From Lactarius indigo (lineage: Eukaryota; Basidiomycota; Agaricomycetes; Russulales; Russulaceae), in NCBI GenBank assembly GCA_025766275.1, contig JAFKAC010000001.1:186001-250000 (forward strand): a DNA stretch of 64,000 nucleotides, in the 5' to 3' direction. The translations under genes were made by a program, and so were the position numbers. Every line of letters begins with the position of its first letter. The first letter of the stretch is position 1. Below the pieces are notes generated by a model. It was not told where the DNA came from and made no database searches. It saw nothing but the letters and a program-made list of their open reading frames with translations. This document shows positions 1 through 9,335 of the stretch, in pieces.

Positions 1-1859
1 TATTTCATTTTTCGTGCTCTTCGGAGGCTCACTATGTCAAACTATATTTTTCCTCGATCCTTTTTTCGCTTTAAAAACCTGGAGGAAGAATATCGCAGAA
101 TGTTGGTACAGGGAATGCAGAAGACGGCTGAGGAAACAGCTCTAAATGCACCATCGGAGATCGATACTCGTGCCTTTCTGTGGACATTTGACAGTTTGGA
201 CGAAGACCACGAACTGGAGCGCTTCTTTTCTGGCTTACCTGACTTCCGCAGCTCAAATGTCGTCGACGATCCTCTGCCCCATCTGACTGGAAAGCAAAAG
301 TCGAAGCTTTCGGAGGGATTAATGGGGTTGTTGCACGTCACATTCTCATCCGATTTGCTGCCTGACACTGTCAAAGATCGGCGGGCCATCATCTGCGCGA
401 AGGCTTGCGATCCAGCACACATTCCCGGGGTATTTGGGGTCATTAACAAGATTTTGTCCAGATACCAATATAGTGGTCCGATCTCCGCCGAAATTGTGCG
501 GATTATGACTGGATGGGGCAATAATACTGATTTTGTAGCTGCAGTTCGCATGGTTGTCCCAAGGGTACAGCAGCGCGATGACTCTTGGTTTAGTATCGCC
601 TGCAATGAACTGGGCATCCAAGAACCCGTCCTCCGAGAGTATGCCACACACGGTGACAGCCTGTCACTTGCCATCTTGATCCACATGACTCGCCAACAAT
701 ATAACCATTTCGGGGATGGGACCTGGCCAGATTACGACTTCTCATACGTTCTAGAAGCGGCTTCGAAATTCGATGCGCAAGATACGTCACCGAAACTGCA
801 GCACGAGTTCTGTGCTCTCTGGAACCAAATTGTTCTCAAAGCACAGAGCTTGGTACAAAGTGTCGTATTTGACAGTGATGATCGGGAGATGACGCGAGAT
901 GTCCTCAGACCGATTCGAAACGTCTACATCGCTCTTCATCGTGACACCGATTCTGCCGTATTTGGCTGGCCACTGTGGATGTCATCCGCATATCCATTGT
1001 GTACCGTCCCTGGCCATCGTCCCGACTCAGTACCCCACATTCACGACGAATCTACCTCCGCCACCATTACACACGCTGTCCTGTGCGGTAACGCTGCACT
1101 GGTTTCTGCTTCCCTCGCCATTGCTGAGTCGCCTTCCTCGTCCACACCCTCCCCACTTCGTGTCGACGAAACCCTCACGGATGTGCCACCACTCGACAAC
1201 TCCCACCCCAATCATCAGACAATCACCGAAAGCCTCTCCGTTCCTGTTACCTCACCAGATCCAGCCAACGGTGGCGCAGTACAGGACATCGTCATATCAG
1301 GAATAACAATGCCGCACTCCACTCTCGAATCTTCCATATCCGTCCCACCTCTTTCCACTATCTCGCCACCCGCTGTCTTTTCCCTCCAGCACAACGAAGA
1401 AGTCCCGGCGCCTTCCAATGACCGAACCCCCCCACGTTCGGCTTCTACACCAGTTCTCGACAATATACTTCCTACAGGTGCGTTGGCGTCTTCGCTCTTA
1501 CTCATGAACCAATCTTACCATCACTGTTTTTCTTAGGATCACGTCACTCGATCATGGTCACCGCTGCTCATAGTGCTTCTCCAGGGCCAACATCTGCACC
1601 CGATATGGGTGTTGCTGCCGAGGACGATGGTGGCCATAAGCTTGGTTTGCACAGGGACGAGGACCCTCTTGTTTCGGTAAATCGGACAATCCACGCAAAC
1701 ACTGTGCCGGCCCAAGATCTTCCACCACAGCCCCCGTCACTGTCACCGGTCACTGACTCAGACATAGCCATCAGGGGTCCTTCAATGTGGGAACCGGATG
1801 CTGAGCATACAGGAGATCGTCCTCCCTATCCGTCACATGGACAGTACGATATCGTCTAA
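1..1859 (+). CDS. DUF6535-family protein, 3' part (5' end outside window)
   Basis: The frame is open from base 1; the first ATG is at 34, but codons upstream are also open, so the gene very likely begins left of the window. The first exon runs to 1477. A 59-nt GT-AG intron (1478-1536) joins it in frame to 1537-1859, giving 588 residues from the first ATG. The segment around residues 45-85 (WTFDSLDEDHELERFF, then a P-rich turn) resembles, from memory of the family, the region that follows the membrane domain in Agaricomycete DUF6535 proteins. The membrane domain itself would lie upstream and is not visible. The last 250 residues are Ser/Pro/Thr-rich and probably disordered. No function is known for the family. 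The intron size and phase-conserving join support a real gene; the family assignment is from recognition, not a search. Confidence 0.75.
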
Positions 1860-2424
1860 TGAGCCTCCCAATCTCTTAGATGCGCGTTTGTGATAAGCAT
1901 AAATTTTTGTCGGCTCTCAATGTCGTACCGCTACCCTAAATACCTTTTCTTTTAATGTCTCTATACTGTCCTATTGCGCGGTAAAATACCATGGTGTAAT
2001 ATTATGGAGCGTGAGTGAGGAGTCTCAGACTGCTTCGCTTCTGGCGCCACCGCCACCATGGATGCCTTGCCACAGCACCGAGTGAAAGCAACGATGTCGA
2101 AAACACTCACGATATAGATCCGCTACTCCCCACGTTCTCCGTGAAGCGCCTGACCAACAGCGCTCACTCCAGTGGACTGGATATGCGTGCAACGTCTGCG
2201 TAGGTTCAGTAGCTAACAAGCCGGCGCAAATTGCTTTTCGTCTATGACAATACCAACGCAGGGTCGTCCCTCTGGAAGAACGAAATGGAATGAGTTCGGT
2301 AGGGTGCGAGATGGAAAGCTTACGCATCTATCAATAGCCTATCGCTCTGCTTGCATAGCAGTCATGTGCCAAATTCCCGGTTCGTGGGCTTACTGCCAAG
2401 CGCGCAGGTCTCCCAGCCTGCCAC
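1860..2424. other. intergenic, no gene seen
   Basis: Downstream of the DUF6535-type gene. Only short overlapping frames are open on both strands, with no recognisable motif. It may hold the 3' UTR of the gene to the left. Confidence 0.4.
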
Positions 2425-2826
2425 TTAAGAAGGTCCGGAGGAGCGCGAAGAGTGGCGCTTGTGCAGAAAGGACAAAGTCGAGATCCAAGAGCTGGTCAAG
2501 TCGGAGATGGTCTGGTCGGATAGGGGTGCGGAGATCGCGTCGAGCACAACAGCCGTGATGAGGAGTCTAGCGAACGGGTGTGCGCGAACTTGTAGGAATG
2601 TGCCCTTGTCTCCGCCCGGGGAGCGAATCCCGTCATCAGGTGATGCAGAGAGATCGAGCCAATGCATGTGTGCCTGAGGGTTGGCGAGAATCTGGTAGAT
2701 ATTGACGAAAGAGCACGCGAAGATTCGGACATCATGGGTTGATATCAGAACAAATGCTTGTGAGGTTGATTGGCCCATCAGCCTGAGGTTGATGCGCAAA
2801 AGGGATTGGTGTAGCATAATTTGCAA
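2425..2826 (-). CDS. possible host gene fragment, unknown
   Basis: A 133-residue frame on the minus strand whose composition looks protein-like (for example THDVRIFACSFVNIYQIL and GDKGTFLQVRAHPFARLL) rather than like an antisense shadow, and no better frame lies opposite it. It reads as a mixed helical segment with no domain I recognise. The true 5' end is probably in another exon beyond 2826, but I could not place an intron with confidence. It could equally be a decayed fragment. Confidence 0.3.
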   Translation of the reverse strand: MQIMLHQSLLRINLRLMGQSTSQAFVLISTHDVRIFACSFVNIYQILANPQAHMHWLDLSASPDDGIRSPGGDKGTFLQVRAHPFARLLITAVVLDAISAPLSDQTISDLTSSWISTLSFLHKRHSSRSSGPS

Positions 2827-4138
2827 AGCAAAGATGTCATCCGCGTTGGATGCGCAAGTGGGGTGTGCCTCCAGGTAATCATGCGTGCATAGACTATCCG
2901 ATTCAAGCTTTCTCTTTTCAACTCAGCTGCCCAAGTCCTCAGCTACGTCGGTGCATATACAGATGCTAAGTTCCAGGGGATTCGAGTTTTTGCCATTTAC
3001 AAAGCAGGGACAGTACCTCCTACTTGCGTCGTCTGCGTGTTTCGGAGGATATATGTAGTGTCATGTGACTACACATTGTGCAGCTGAGAAAAGTTCAGGT
3101 TCTGGGTTCGCCAATTTCGCCAACGTCTTTCGCCAAGGTATTTGTATCACGTAATAGGACGGGAATACACATTAGAAGATGAGAAATACATTGAATTACA
3201 TTAGCGTAGTGATATCAAGAACACGACAAGGATATATACAGTACCCCATTGCACACGCAGGTCCGAGAGATTGGAGGACACGTTAAACAATGGCAGACCA
3301 GCAATGTGAAGGATGCAGAGCTGTACGCTTGGTGTTTGGTTCCCACAGTGAAGAGACTGCCCGCGATGTCTACGTCTGAGTCAGAAACTGGTAGCAATGA
3401 CAAGGGTTGCGAAGATCTGAGGTGGTTACAGTGATTGGGCGGATTCCCTGATTCACTGAGAGAGGTCAAGAGCGTCCATTTCCTTGCACAAAATAGACTT
3501 CGGACTATTGTTGTCCTTAATAGCAACAAGAGAAGGTGTGGTGGTTGGCCCAGGAGCAGCGCTGGGAGCAGTAATGGCCATCATAGAGCAATAGGGTTCT
3601 GGGAAAGATGATGAGAGGTTGGATTGAGTAATGGAGTAATGGGCGAGTATGAAGAGAGCAGCGCACCTGCAGGAGGTATTCTGTTGAGAACTGGATTAAG
3701 AGAAGCATAATATGGTAGGTTTGGTATATCAGATGGTGTCAGGAGGTCTTGGTTGTGTTGGAGGGAAACAGCAGTGGGTGGGGCGACATGGGGGACACTT
3801 TGATCTCTGTCTGATAAGTGGAATCACGGTAGAAGTTATCAAGCGGTGATACCACCATGAGACTTTCTACAGCATGAACTTGGGCAAGTGCGGATGAGGC
3901 AGCAAGGGACAGGGTATCACCATGTGAGGACAGATTCTTGGACACCAAGTTCATTAGGGGTGAGAGTAAACCAAGAGTCATTGCAATCATGCAGACCATA
4001 GCTACCCAGCCAATGATCTGCCATGACTTTCATAACTCATGGGCCATCCAATGGGAAGAACCCCTCATAACTCATGGGCCAACTGACATTGGCTGATGCA
4101 CAAAATTCTTCTGAAATTGATGGGCCAGCCAATGCCAG
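2827..4138. other. non-coding, repeat-like stretch
   Basis: No convincing gene. Only short frames are open. From about 4030 to 4138 there are several copies of a TGGGCCA-type motif that resembles the minisatellite starting at 5284, so the minisatellite may once have been continuous with this end. Confidence 0.35.
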
Positions 4139-4730
4139 TGATGAACAGCAAAGACAGAACCTATACTCACAGTGGCAAGGTGACTGTGGTGAGTGTTGAA
4201 GCGCAGAACTAACAAGCAAGGAATAAGCTGAAAGAGCTAGTAGACAAGTTAACTTCAGAGGTGAAGGGAACTCTATTACAACTGCATACCTAGTAGACAA
4301 GTTACTATAAAGGAACGTCTATGAGCAAGGTAATAAGAGAAGTAAAGAGAAAGGGAACTTACACTTCAGAGGTGAAGGGAACTCTGAAGTGTAGAGGCAA
4401 AGACAGCAGTCCTTATATACAGGATGCTTAGATAATAATGGTCTGTGCGCACTGGTGACTCAAACACAATACAGGTGGTCTGTGCACCAGAGGGAGAAAC
4501 ACCATTGGATGGCAGAGAACAATAGCTGCCTAAAGCAGACAATACTGGTATCTTAACAATAGAAAGAACAATAAGAGCCATATATGGATCTAACAATAAA
4601 AATAAACAAAAGCAGTCCGTATGAGTCTGAAGTGTCCATAAGTCCATAAGGGACAGATACCATATATAGTATGTGGGCTGACTCAATCAGATCCCACAAG
4701 ACATGTGACTTTAACAGTCACATCTCAACA
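4139..4730 (-). repeat. LTR-like sequence (solo, divergent)
   Basis: Read on the minus strand it begins TGTTGAGATG and ends GCTGTTCATCA, like the LTR family at 24913, 35818 and 52653, and carries a TATATAAGG box. The left end (TGATGAACAGC) and the ACTGTGGTGAG segment match those LTRs clearly; the middle has diverged. The flanks GCCAG and CCAAT do not form a target duplication, so this is either an old solo LTR or a rearranged one. Confidence 0.5.
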
Positions 4731-4821
4731 CCAATGCCCGAGATTGGCCAAAGTGTGGGAAAGTACTGTAATGCACAAAATGGTTAAGTTACCTGGCCAG
4801 CTGAGTATCGGTCATATTAAC

Positions 4822-5283
4822 ATCACTATTCTGTCAGCGTTAATGACTGTGCATCAGTCAGCACAATAGATAACGCTATTATTAGATACGACGTGTCAGT
4901 GTCTGACTCTTTACTATTACATGTACCTTTAGTAACAAGGTCCTATAGTAATTTGAACTCAGCCACAGCACAGTATATAAACCCTCATGTAGCGTCCTGA
5001 GTGGAACCAACTTGTCCTCTTGGTTCTCCACTCAGGTGTGCATTTCCTTGTATTTCCCTTTCTCTTCTCCAATGTTAACTTGTCCTCTTGGTTCTCCACT
5101 CAGCATGCCACAGTGTGATCACCTGACATAAGTACCTTGCACAAAGGTATCAAGTGTGTCTACTCTCCACTGTGACTGTACGTTCAGTGCATGACTTGTC
5201 TCCATGCTAGGCTTGAGTGTGTACTAGTTCAGTTCACTTACTCTTTGCTTGGTCTAGTTGTTGCGATAAGTCATACCGCTACA
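4822..5283 (+). repeat. LTR fragment, same family as 31371-32149
   Basis: From the segment TTCTGTCAGCGTTAATGACT to the end CATACCGCTACA this matches the last 460 bp or so of the solo LTR at 31371-32149, including a TATATAAACC box near 4975 and a duplicated ACTTGTCCTCTTGGTTCTCC segment after it. The first 320 bp of the LTR are missing. The minisatellite begins at the next base. Confidence 0.65.
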
Positions 5284-6070
5284 CAATACAAGCTGTTTGG
5301 CAGAATTCACCCATGGGAAGAATGGGCCAATACAAGCTTGTCAGCAGAATACATACATGAGTACAGTGGGCCAATACAAGCTCATCAACAGAATACACAC
5401 ATCAGCAGCATGGGCCAATACAAGTTATTCAGCAGAATTCACCCATGGGAAGAATGGGCCAATATGAGCTTGTTGGCAGAATACATACATGAGTACCGTG
5501 GGCCAATACAAACCCATCGGCAGCATGTACACATTGGCAGTGTGGGCCAATACAAGCTGTTTGGCAGAATTCACCTATGGGCAGAATGGGCCAATACAAG
5601 CTTGTCAGCAGAATACATACATGAGCATCATGGGCCAATACAAACTCATCAGTAGCATGTACACATCAGCAGTGTGGGTCAATACAAACTGTTTGGTAGA
5701 ACTCACCCATGGGCAGAATGGGCCAATACAAGCTGTTCGGCAGAATTCACTCATGCAAAGAATGGGCCAATGCAAGCTCGTCAGCAGCATGCACACCTCA
5801 GCAGCATGGGCCAATTACAATCTCATCAGGACAAATGTCACAGGTGCATTGTGGGCCCATGCAAGTGATTCATTTGGCAGCTATCCTACCAGCAGTACAG
5901 ATAATGTGGGCCCACACGAGACTGTTTGCAGACAAGCCTGATGGGCCCATACGAATATATGCACATTATATCTACAATGGGCCCACATGGGCTTTGCTGA
6001 CTGACACAGCACAATTGCACATGGGCTTTACTGAGTCTATCACAAGGATTTGCATCATGGGCTCCATTGT
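5284..6070 (+). repeat. 44-bp minisatellite with 132-bp higher-order unit
   Basis: The motif GGGCCAATACAAG recurs at 5324, 5368, 5412, 5456, 5500, 5544, 5588, 5632, 5676, 5720, 5764 and 5808, exactly 44 bp apart each time. After 5808 the spacing becomes irregular and the motif drifts to GGGCCCA. Three unit types (with GAATTCACCCATGGG, ATACATACATGAG, and an ACACATCAGCAGC-like core) alternate, so the true period is 132 bp. Because 132 is divisible by 3, frames of about 150 codons stay open; I regard these as by-products and not genes. Confidence 0.85.
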
Positions 6071-6499
6071 GCCTTGTAGGCACTCCACTTCTCTTCTGAG
6101 GTCATCTCCTGCATCTAGTGCATCAATGACATGCTGGAGTTTCTTCAGGGTTCTGTTGGAATGTCTGGGTTGGTTTAAGTGTCACTATCTTCTTTTGGGT
6201 CCCAGCCAGTGTGTTGGCTAGGTTCTGGTTAGCTTTGGCTTATGTCACGCCTCTGCAGGGGTGTGGTCTTCTGTAATGGCTTCCTGTCATGTGGCAGTCG
6301 ATAGCCAAGTTGGATCGGCACTGAGTGCAATGACTCCTAAGGTCTTCTGTAACAGCCCCTGTGGTAAGGTGACTGAGTTGGTGGTAATCCCCCCCTATAC
6401 TGAGGTGGGAAAGGTCTTCAGGGGGCTGCTGAGGCAAAGCTCAAGCAAGTGAGGTTGGACGAGCTCAGTGGCCTAAGTCCAAAGGTCACGTGTCACTGG
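6071..6499. other. no feature seen
   Basis: Unique-looking sequence between the minisatellite and solo LTR G. No gene, no clear repeat. Confidence 0.35.
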
Positions 6500-7179
6500 T
6501 GTTACAGACTGGACTTGTTTTCAACTTTACTTTAATTTCTTACTTACACTTGCATTCGCGGGAAAGTCTTTCCTTTCTTGGCTTTCCCTTTTTCGGACTT
6601 GCTGCACACTAGGAGCCTTAAGATTCTCTCCTAGTGCAAAGTGAGACAATGAGACACTCATTGTCCTTATTAGTCTTTATTACTACTATACTTGGGCTAA
6701 ATGCACCCTTTTATGGCAGGTGTCTCATTTCTATTTTTAACTTTGAGACATGTCTCACTTGCCTTTTATATCCTCGCTTCTTCTCACACTTACTGCGGAT
6801 AGCTGTGCACACTTTCTTCTTTTTCCCGTGCCTGCTGCGGATTGCTGTACTTTCTTCTCACGCTTGCTGCAGATTGCTGTGTTACTTCTCACGCTTGCTG
6901 CGGATTGCGCCATTTGTTTGTTCCGCACAAACAAACCCTTTTCTATATAAGTCGTGGCCCTAGGTAGCTTGTATCCTTAGACTCGACTTCTTTACCATCA
7001 CAGTATACATTGTTTTCCCATTCCCTTGGGGTAACTCTTTGCTGAACCGTCAAACCTCTTGAACCCCCTTGAACTCCACTCACATCTTGAGTATTGTGTC
7101 ATACTCTGAGATCCTTGTTAACCACTTAAAACTTGCCATTACCGGCTAAACCCTTGCTCATTGACATAGAAAGACTAGA
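6500..7179 (+). mobile_element. solo LTR G, left part (split by element A)
   Basis: Starts TGTTACAGACTGG after ACTGG (6495-6499). It is interrupted at 7179 by element A and resumes at 23419-23459, after which ACTGG recurs at 23460-23464. Rejoined length is about 721 bp. A TATA box (TCTATATAAG) lies near 6941. U3 holds four imperfect copies of a roughly 33-bp unit around CTTGCTGCGGATTGCTGT (6780-6910). No internal region is present, so it is a solo LTR of an unassigned family. Confidence 0.7.
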
Positions 7180-7680
7180 TGTTACGTTTCGACCCTTACT
7201 GTACCGGTTGTCACTACGGCGGTAAGGTATATTAGTGACGGACTTATCTACGATACACGGTGATACGGTAGCACGATAGGAGATACGGTACTGATAGCTG
7301 ACTGAGGATGGACGCCACCGATACTAGTACTAGTAGTACTAGGGTTTGAGATACTTACGCGATACGTTGGACGCTACCTACTGTGACTCATAGCAGCGCT
7401 TCTAAGCCTGCTCGTTTATGTATTTAAGCTGTCTTGTGAAGACCAAGATACGCCATCTTGGTCTTCTTGAATCGTCACTTGTTTCTTCTCTCTCTCTCTC
7501 TCTCTCTCTGTCCACCTCTTTCAAAGTAGTGCGCCTTCGAGTGTTCACCTTCGCCTACGCTTGGACCTTCGTGTCTTCAAGTTATTCGTCACGTCTGGAC
7601 CTCCGTGTCTTCAGAGCATTCGCTAAGTTGTTACCGCCTCTATAGAGCTCAAGTCGAGCTAACGTCGTGACGACGTTACA
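7180..7680 (+). repeat. 5' LTR of element A
   Basis: 501 bp, TGTTACG...CGTTACA. It contains a TATTTAAG box at 7421, a palindrome of two 11-nt arms (7439-7465) and a (TC)n tract near 7480-7500. Apart from two transitions it is identical to 22913-23413. Confidence 0.95.
7421..7465 (+). promoter_or_regulatory. TATA-like box and putative self-primer start (element A)
   Basis: TATTTAAG at 7421-7428 is followed 34 bp later by ATCTTGGTCTT (7455-7465), the exact complement of the first part of the PBS at 7681. If transcription starts at or near 7455, the mRNA 5' end could fold back on the PBS as in Tf1. The transcription start is inferred from spacing only. Confidence 0.55.
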
Positions 7681-7693
7681 TTAAGACCAAGAT
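7681..7693 (+). other. primer binding site, element A
   Basis: TTAAGACCAAGAT directly abuts the LTR. No tRNA-type TGG start is present. Eleven of the 13 bases are complementary to the LTR motif at 7455-7465. Confidence 0.6.
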
Positions 7694-7699
7694 ACCACC

Positions 7700-8783
7700 G
7701 TGGCCGTAACAACAAGAGACCAGTGGACGAGCTTCCGTCCATATTCGCTCCCAAGAAGAGGAGAACGTAACGTCCCCACGCGCTTTCTACAAGCCGCTAG
7801 TTGGAGGGAAAGACAAGAAGAAACCGGATATTTTGTGGAGTTCAACGGACCTAGTAGGTTCCGACCAGTTGAGTTCAACTTCGACCACTTGTGTTGGACA
7901 GAGGTTACGTGGAATCCCATAGAATCCCAGTGGGACGTCATACGACCAGCAGGACCTAGATACCAGTGCGATATCGACGCCAGAGAACTCAACAGCCGAG
8001 CAGACTGGGGCCCCATTGACGGGCAAGTACGAGAACACTCCACTGGAGAAGTAATATCAGAAGAGGAAGGAGAGGAACAAAGCCAAGACGAGAGCGAAGG
8101 ACGAGAGCCAAATCAAACAGAAACTAGCGGAGGAGCAATACAAGATCTCCTCATTGAACGAGCTGAGTCCGCACACATTACCGAACCAGAGCCAATTCAC
8201 ATCCGATCACCAGCCATTATGGCGACAATAACAAGAGCAATGGAAGAGGTCGCGATTGAAGAAGCGCGCGCAATACGAGAAGAAGCACGAGAAATCCTCA
8301 TGCCCATCAACCCCGAAACCGGTGTAAGAATGACTGCAGACGACGCAGCCATCTTCTGAGCAATAGGGTCAGATCGAGGAGACCCCCCATCCGGACGACA
8401 ACCCGCACTAGACCTCCCACCGGGAACGGGAGGGCCAGGCGAAGATCCGCCACCGCCACCAGGGGGGGGTATCCCGTTTGATCTTCGAAGAACCGAACCA
8501 CCAAGAATGCCGCCCATGGGACCACCAGGAGGTGGAGGAGGCGGTGGCGGAGGAGGAGGAGGTGGTGGAAATGCCGGAGGAGGAGGACATCATAACGAAA
8601 AATTAACCGGCGAGCCACCTTCCATTTTTGACGGGGACAGACTTAAAGTAGACCAATTCCTGACGCAGTGGCATGTCTATTGGGGCATGAATTTGGACGC
8701 CCCTATCATGCGCAACAACTACAGAAGATGCCTTCTGTTTCTCTCCTACATCAAAGGCGGAGCGGTCAGCGAATGGGTCCTAT
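7700..8783 (+). pseudogene. gag: gag of element A, 5' part, with nonsense codon
   Basis: The frame starts with GTG in a strong context (ACCACC before, G after), since no ATG precedes the conserved TRDQWTSFRPYS region; a TAA lies just upstream at the PBS. It encodes the conserved N-terminal domain (about 115 residues), an acidic segment, the MATITRAMEEV helix and a Gly-rich linker (8530-8570) leading into the gag capsid-like domain. A TGA at 8357-8359 replaces the AGA seen in B and C (an A-to-T transversion, not CpG decay). Element B enters after the first base of a codon at 8783; the frame resumes at 16654. The two parts together would give about 695 residues. Confidence 0.85.
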
Positions 8784-9304
8784 TGTAACGTCGCCACGAC
8801 GTTAGCTCGACTTGAGCGCGAATGACAGTAACAACTTAGCAGTATATTGAAGCGTCAACTTGAAGACTCGAAGGTCCAAGCTTCTGTCTTAGTGAATGCG
8901 CGGAGGCACACCGACAGATCCTTCACTGTGCTGCTCACGAACGGAGCCGAAGTTCGTAGAAAGGCGAAGAAGAGAAGAGAAGAGAAAGTGACGATTCAAG
9001 AAGACCAAGATGGCGTATCTTGGTCTTCGCATAGAGTCTTAAATACATATCGAGCAGGCTTACAAGCGCTGCTATGAGTCACTGTAGGTAGCGTCCAACG
9101 TATCACAGAAACATCGCAAACCCTATTACTACTAGTACCTGTACTAGTGGCGTCGAGTCTCAGTCAGCTATCGTATCCGTATCACCTATCGCACTACCGT
9201 ATCACCGTAGATAAGTCCGCAACTAATATACCTTACCGCCGTAGTTGCAACCGGTACAGTAAGGGTGTTCATACAGCAGAGTCCGTTTGAGTCGAAACGT
9301 GACA
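8784..9304 (-). repeat. 3' LTR of element B
   Basis: 521 bp; on the minus strand TGTCACG...CGTTACA. Frames open through it on the plus strand (near 8847 and, in its twin, 16191) exist only because the LTRs are near identical. Confidence 0.95.
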
Positions 9305-9320
9305 TTACCCTCCTTTTTAG
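9305..9320 (-). other. polypurine tract, element B
   Basis: On the minus strand AAAAAGGAGGGTAA directly precedes the 3' LTR. Confidence 0.7.
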
Positions 9321-9335
9321 CGTGAGACCCCAGAC

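Noticed and set aside
4139..4800. GCCAG at 4134 and 4796 as a target duplication of the LTR-like sequence
   Set aside because: The sequence before 4796 does not end in CA, and the LTR-like end is at 4730.
5191..6221. Plus and minus frames of 69-170 codons in the minisatellite
   Set aside because: They arise from the 132-bp period, occur in several frames at once and lack conserved motifs.
7418..7645. 75-codon frame repeated at 23151-23378
   Set aside because: It lies in the two LTRs of element A over the (TC)n tract; not a gene.
8847..9077. Plus-strand frame of 76 codons, repeated at 16191-16421
   Set aside because: It lies in the LTRs of element B, antisense to them; the repetition is due to LTR identity.
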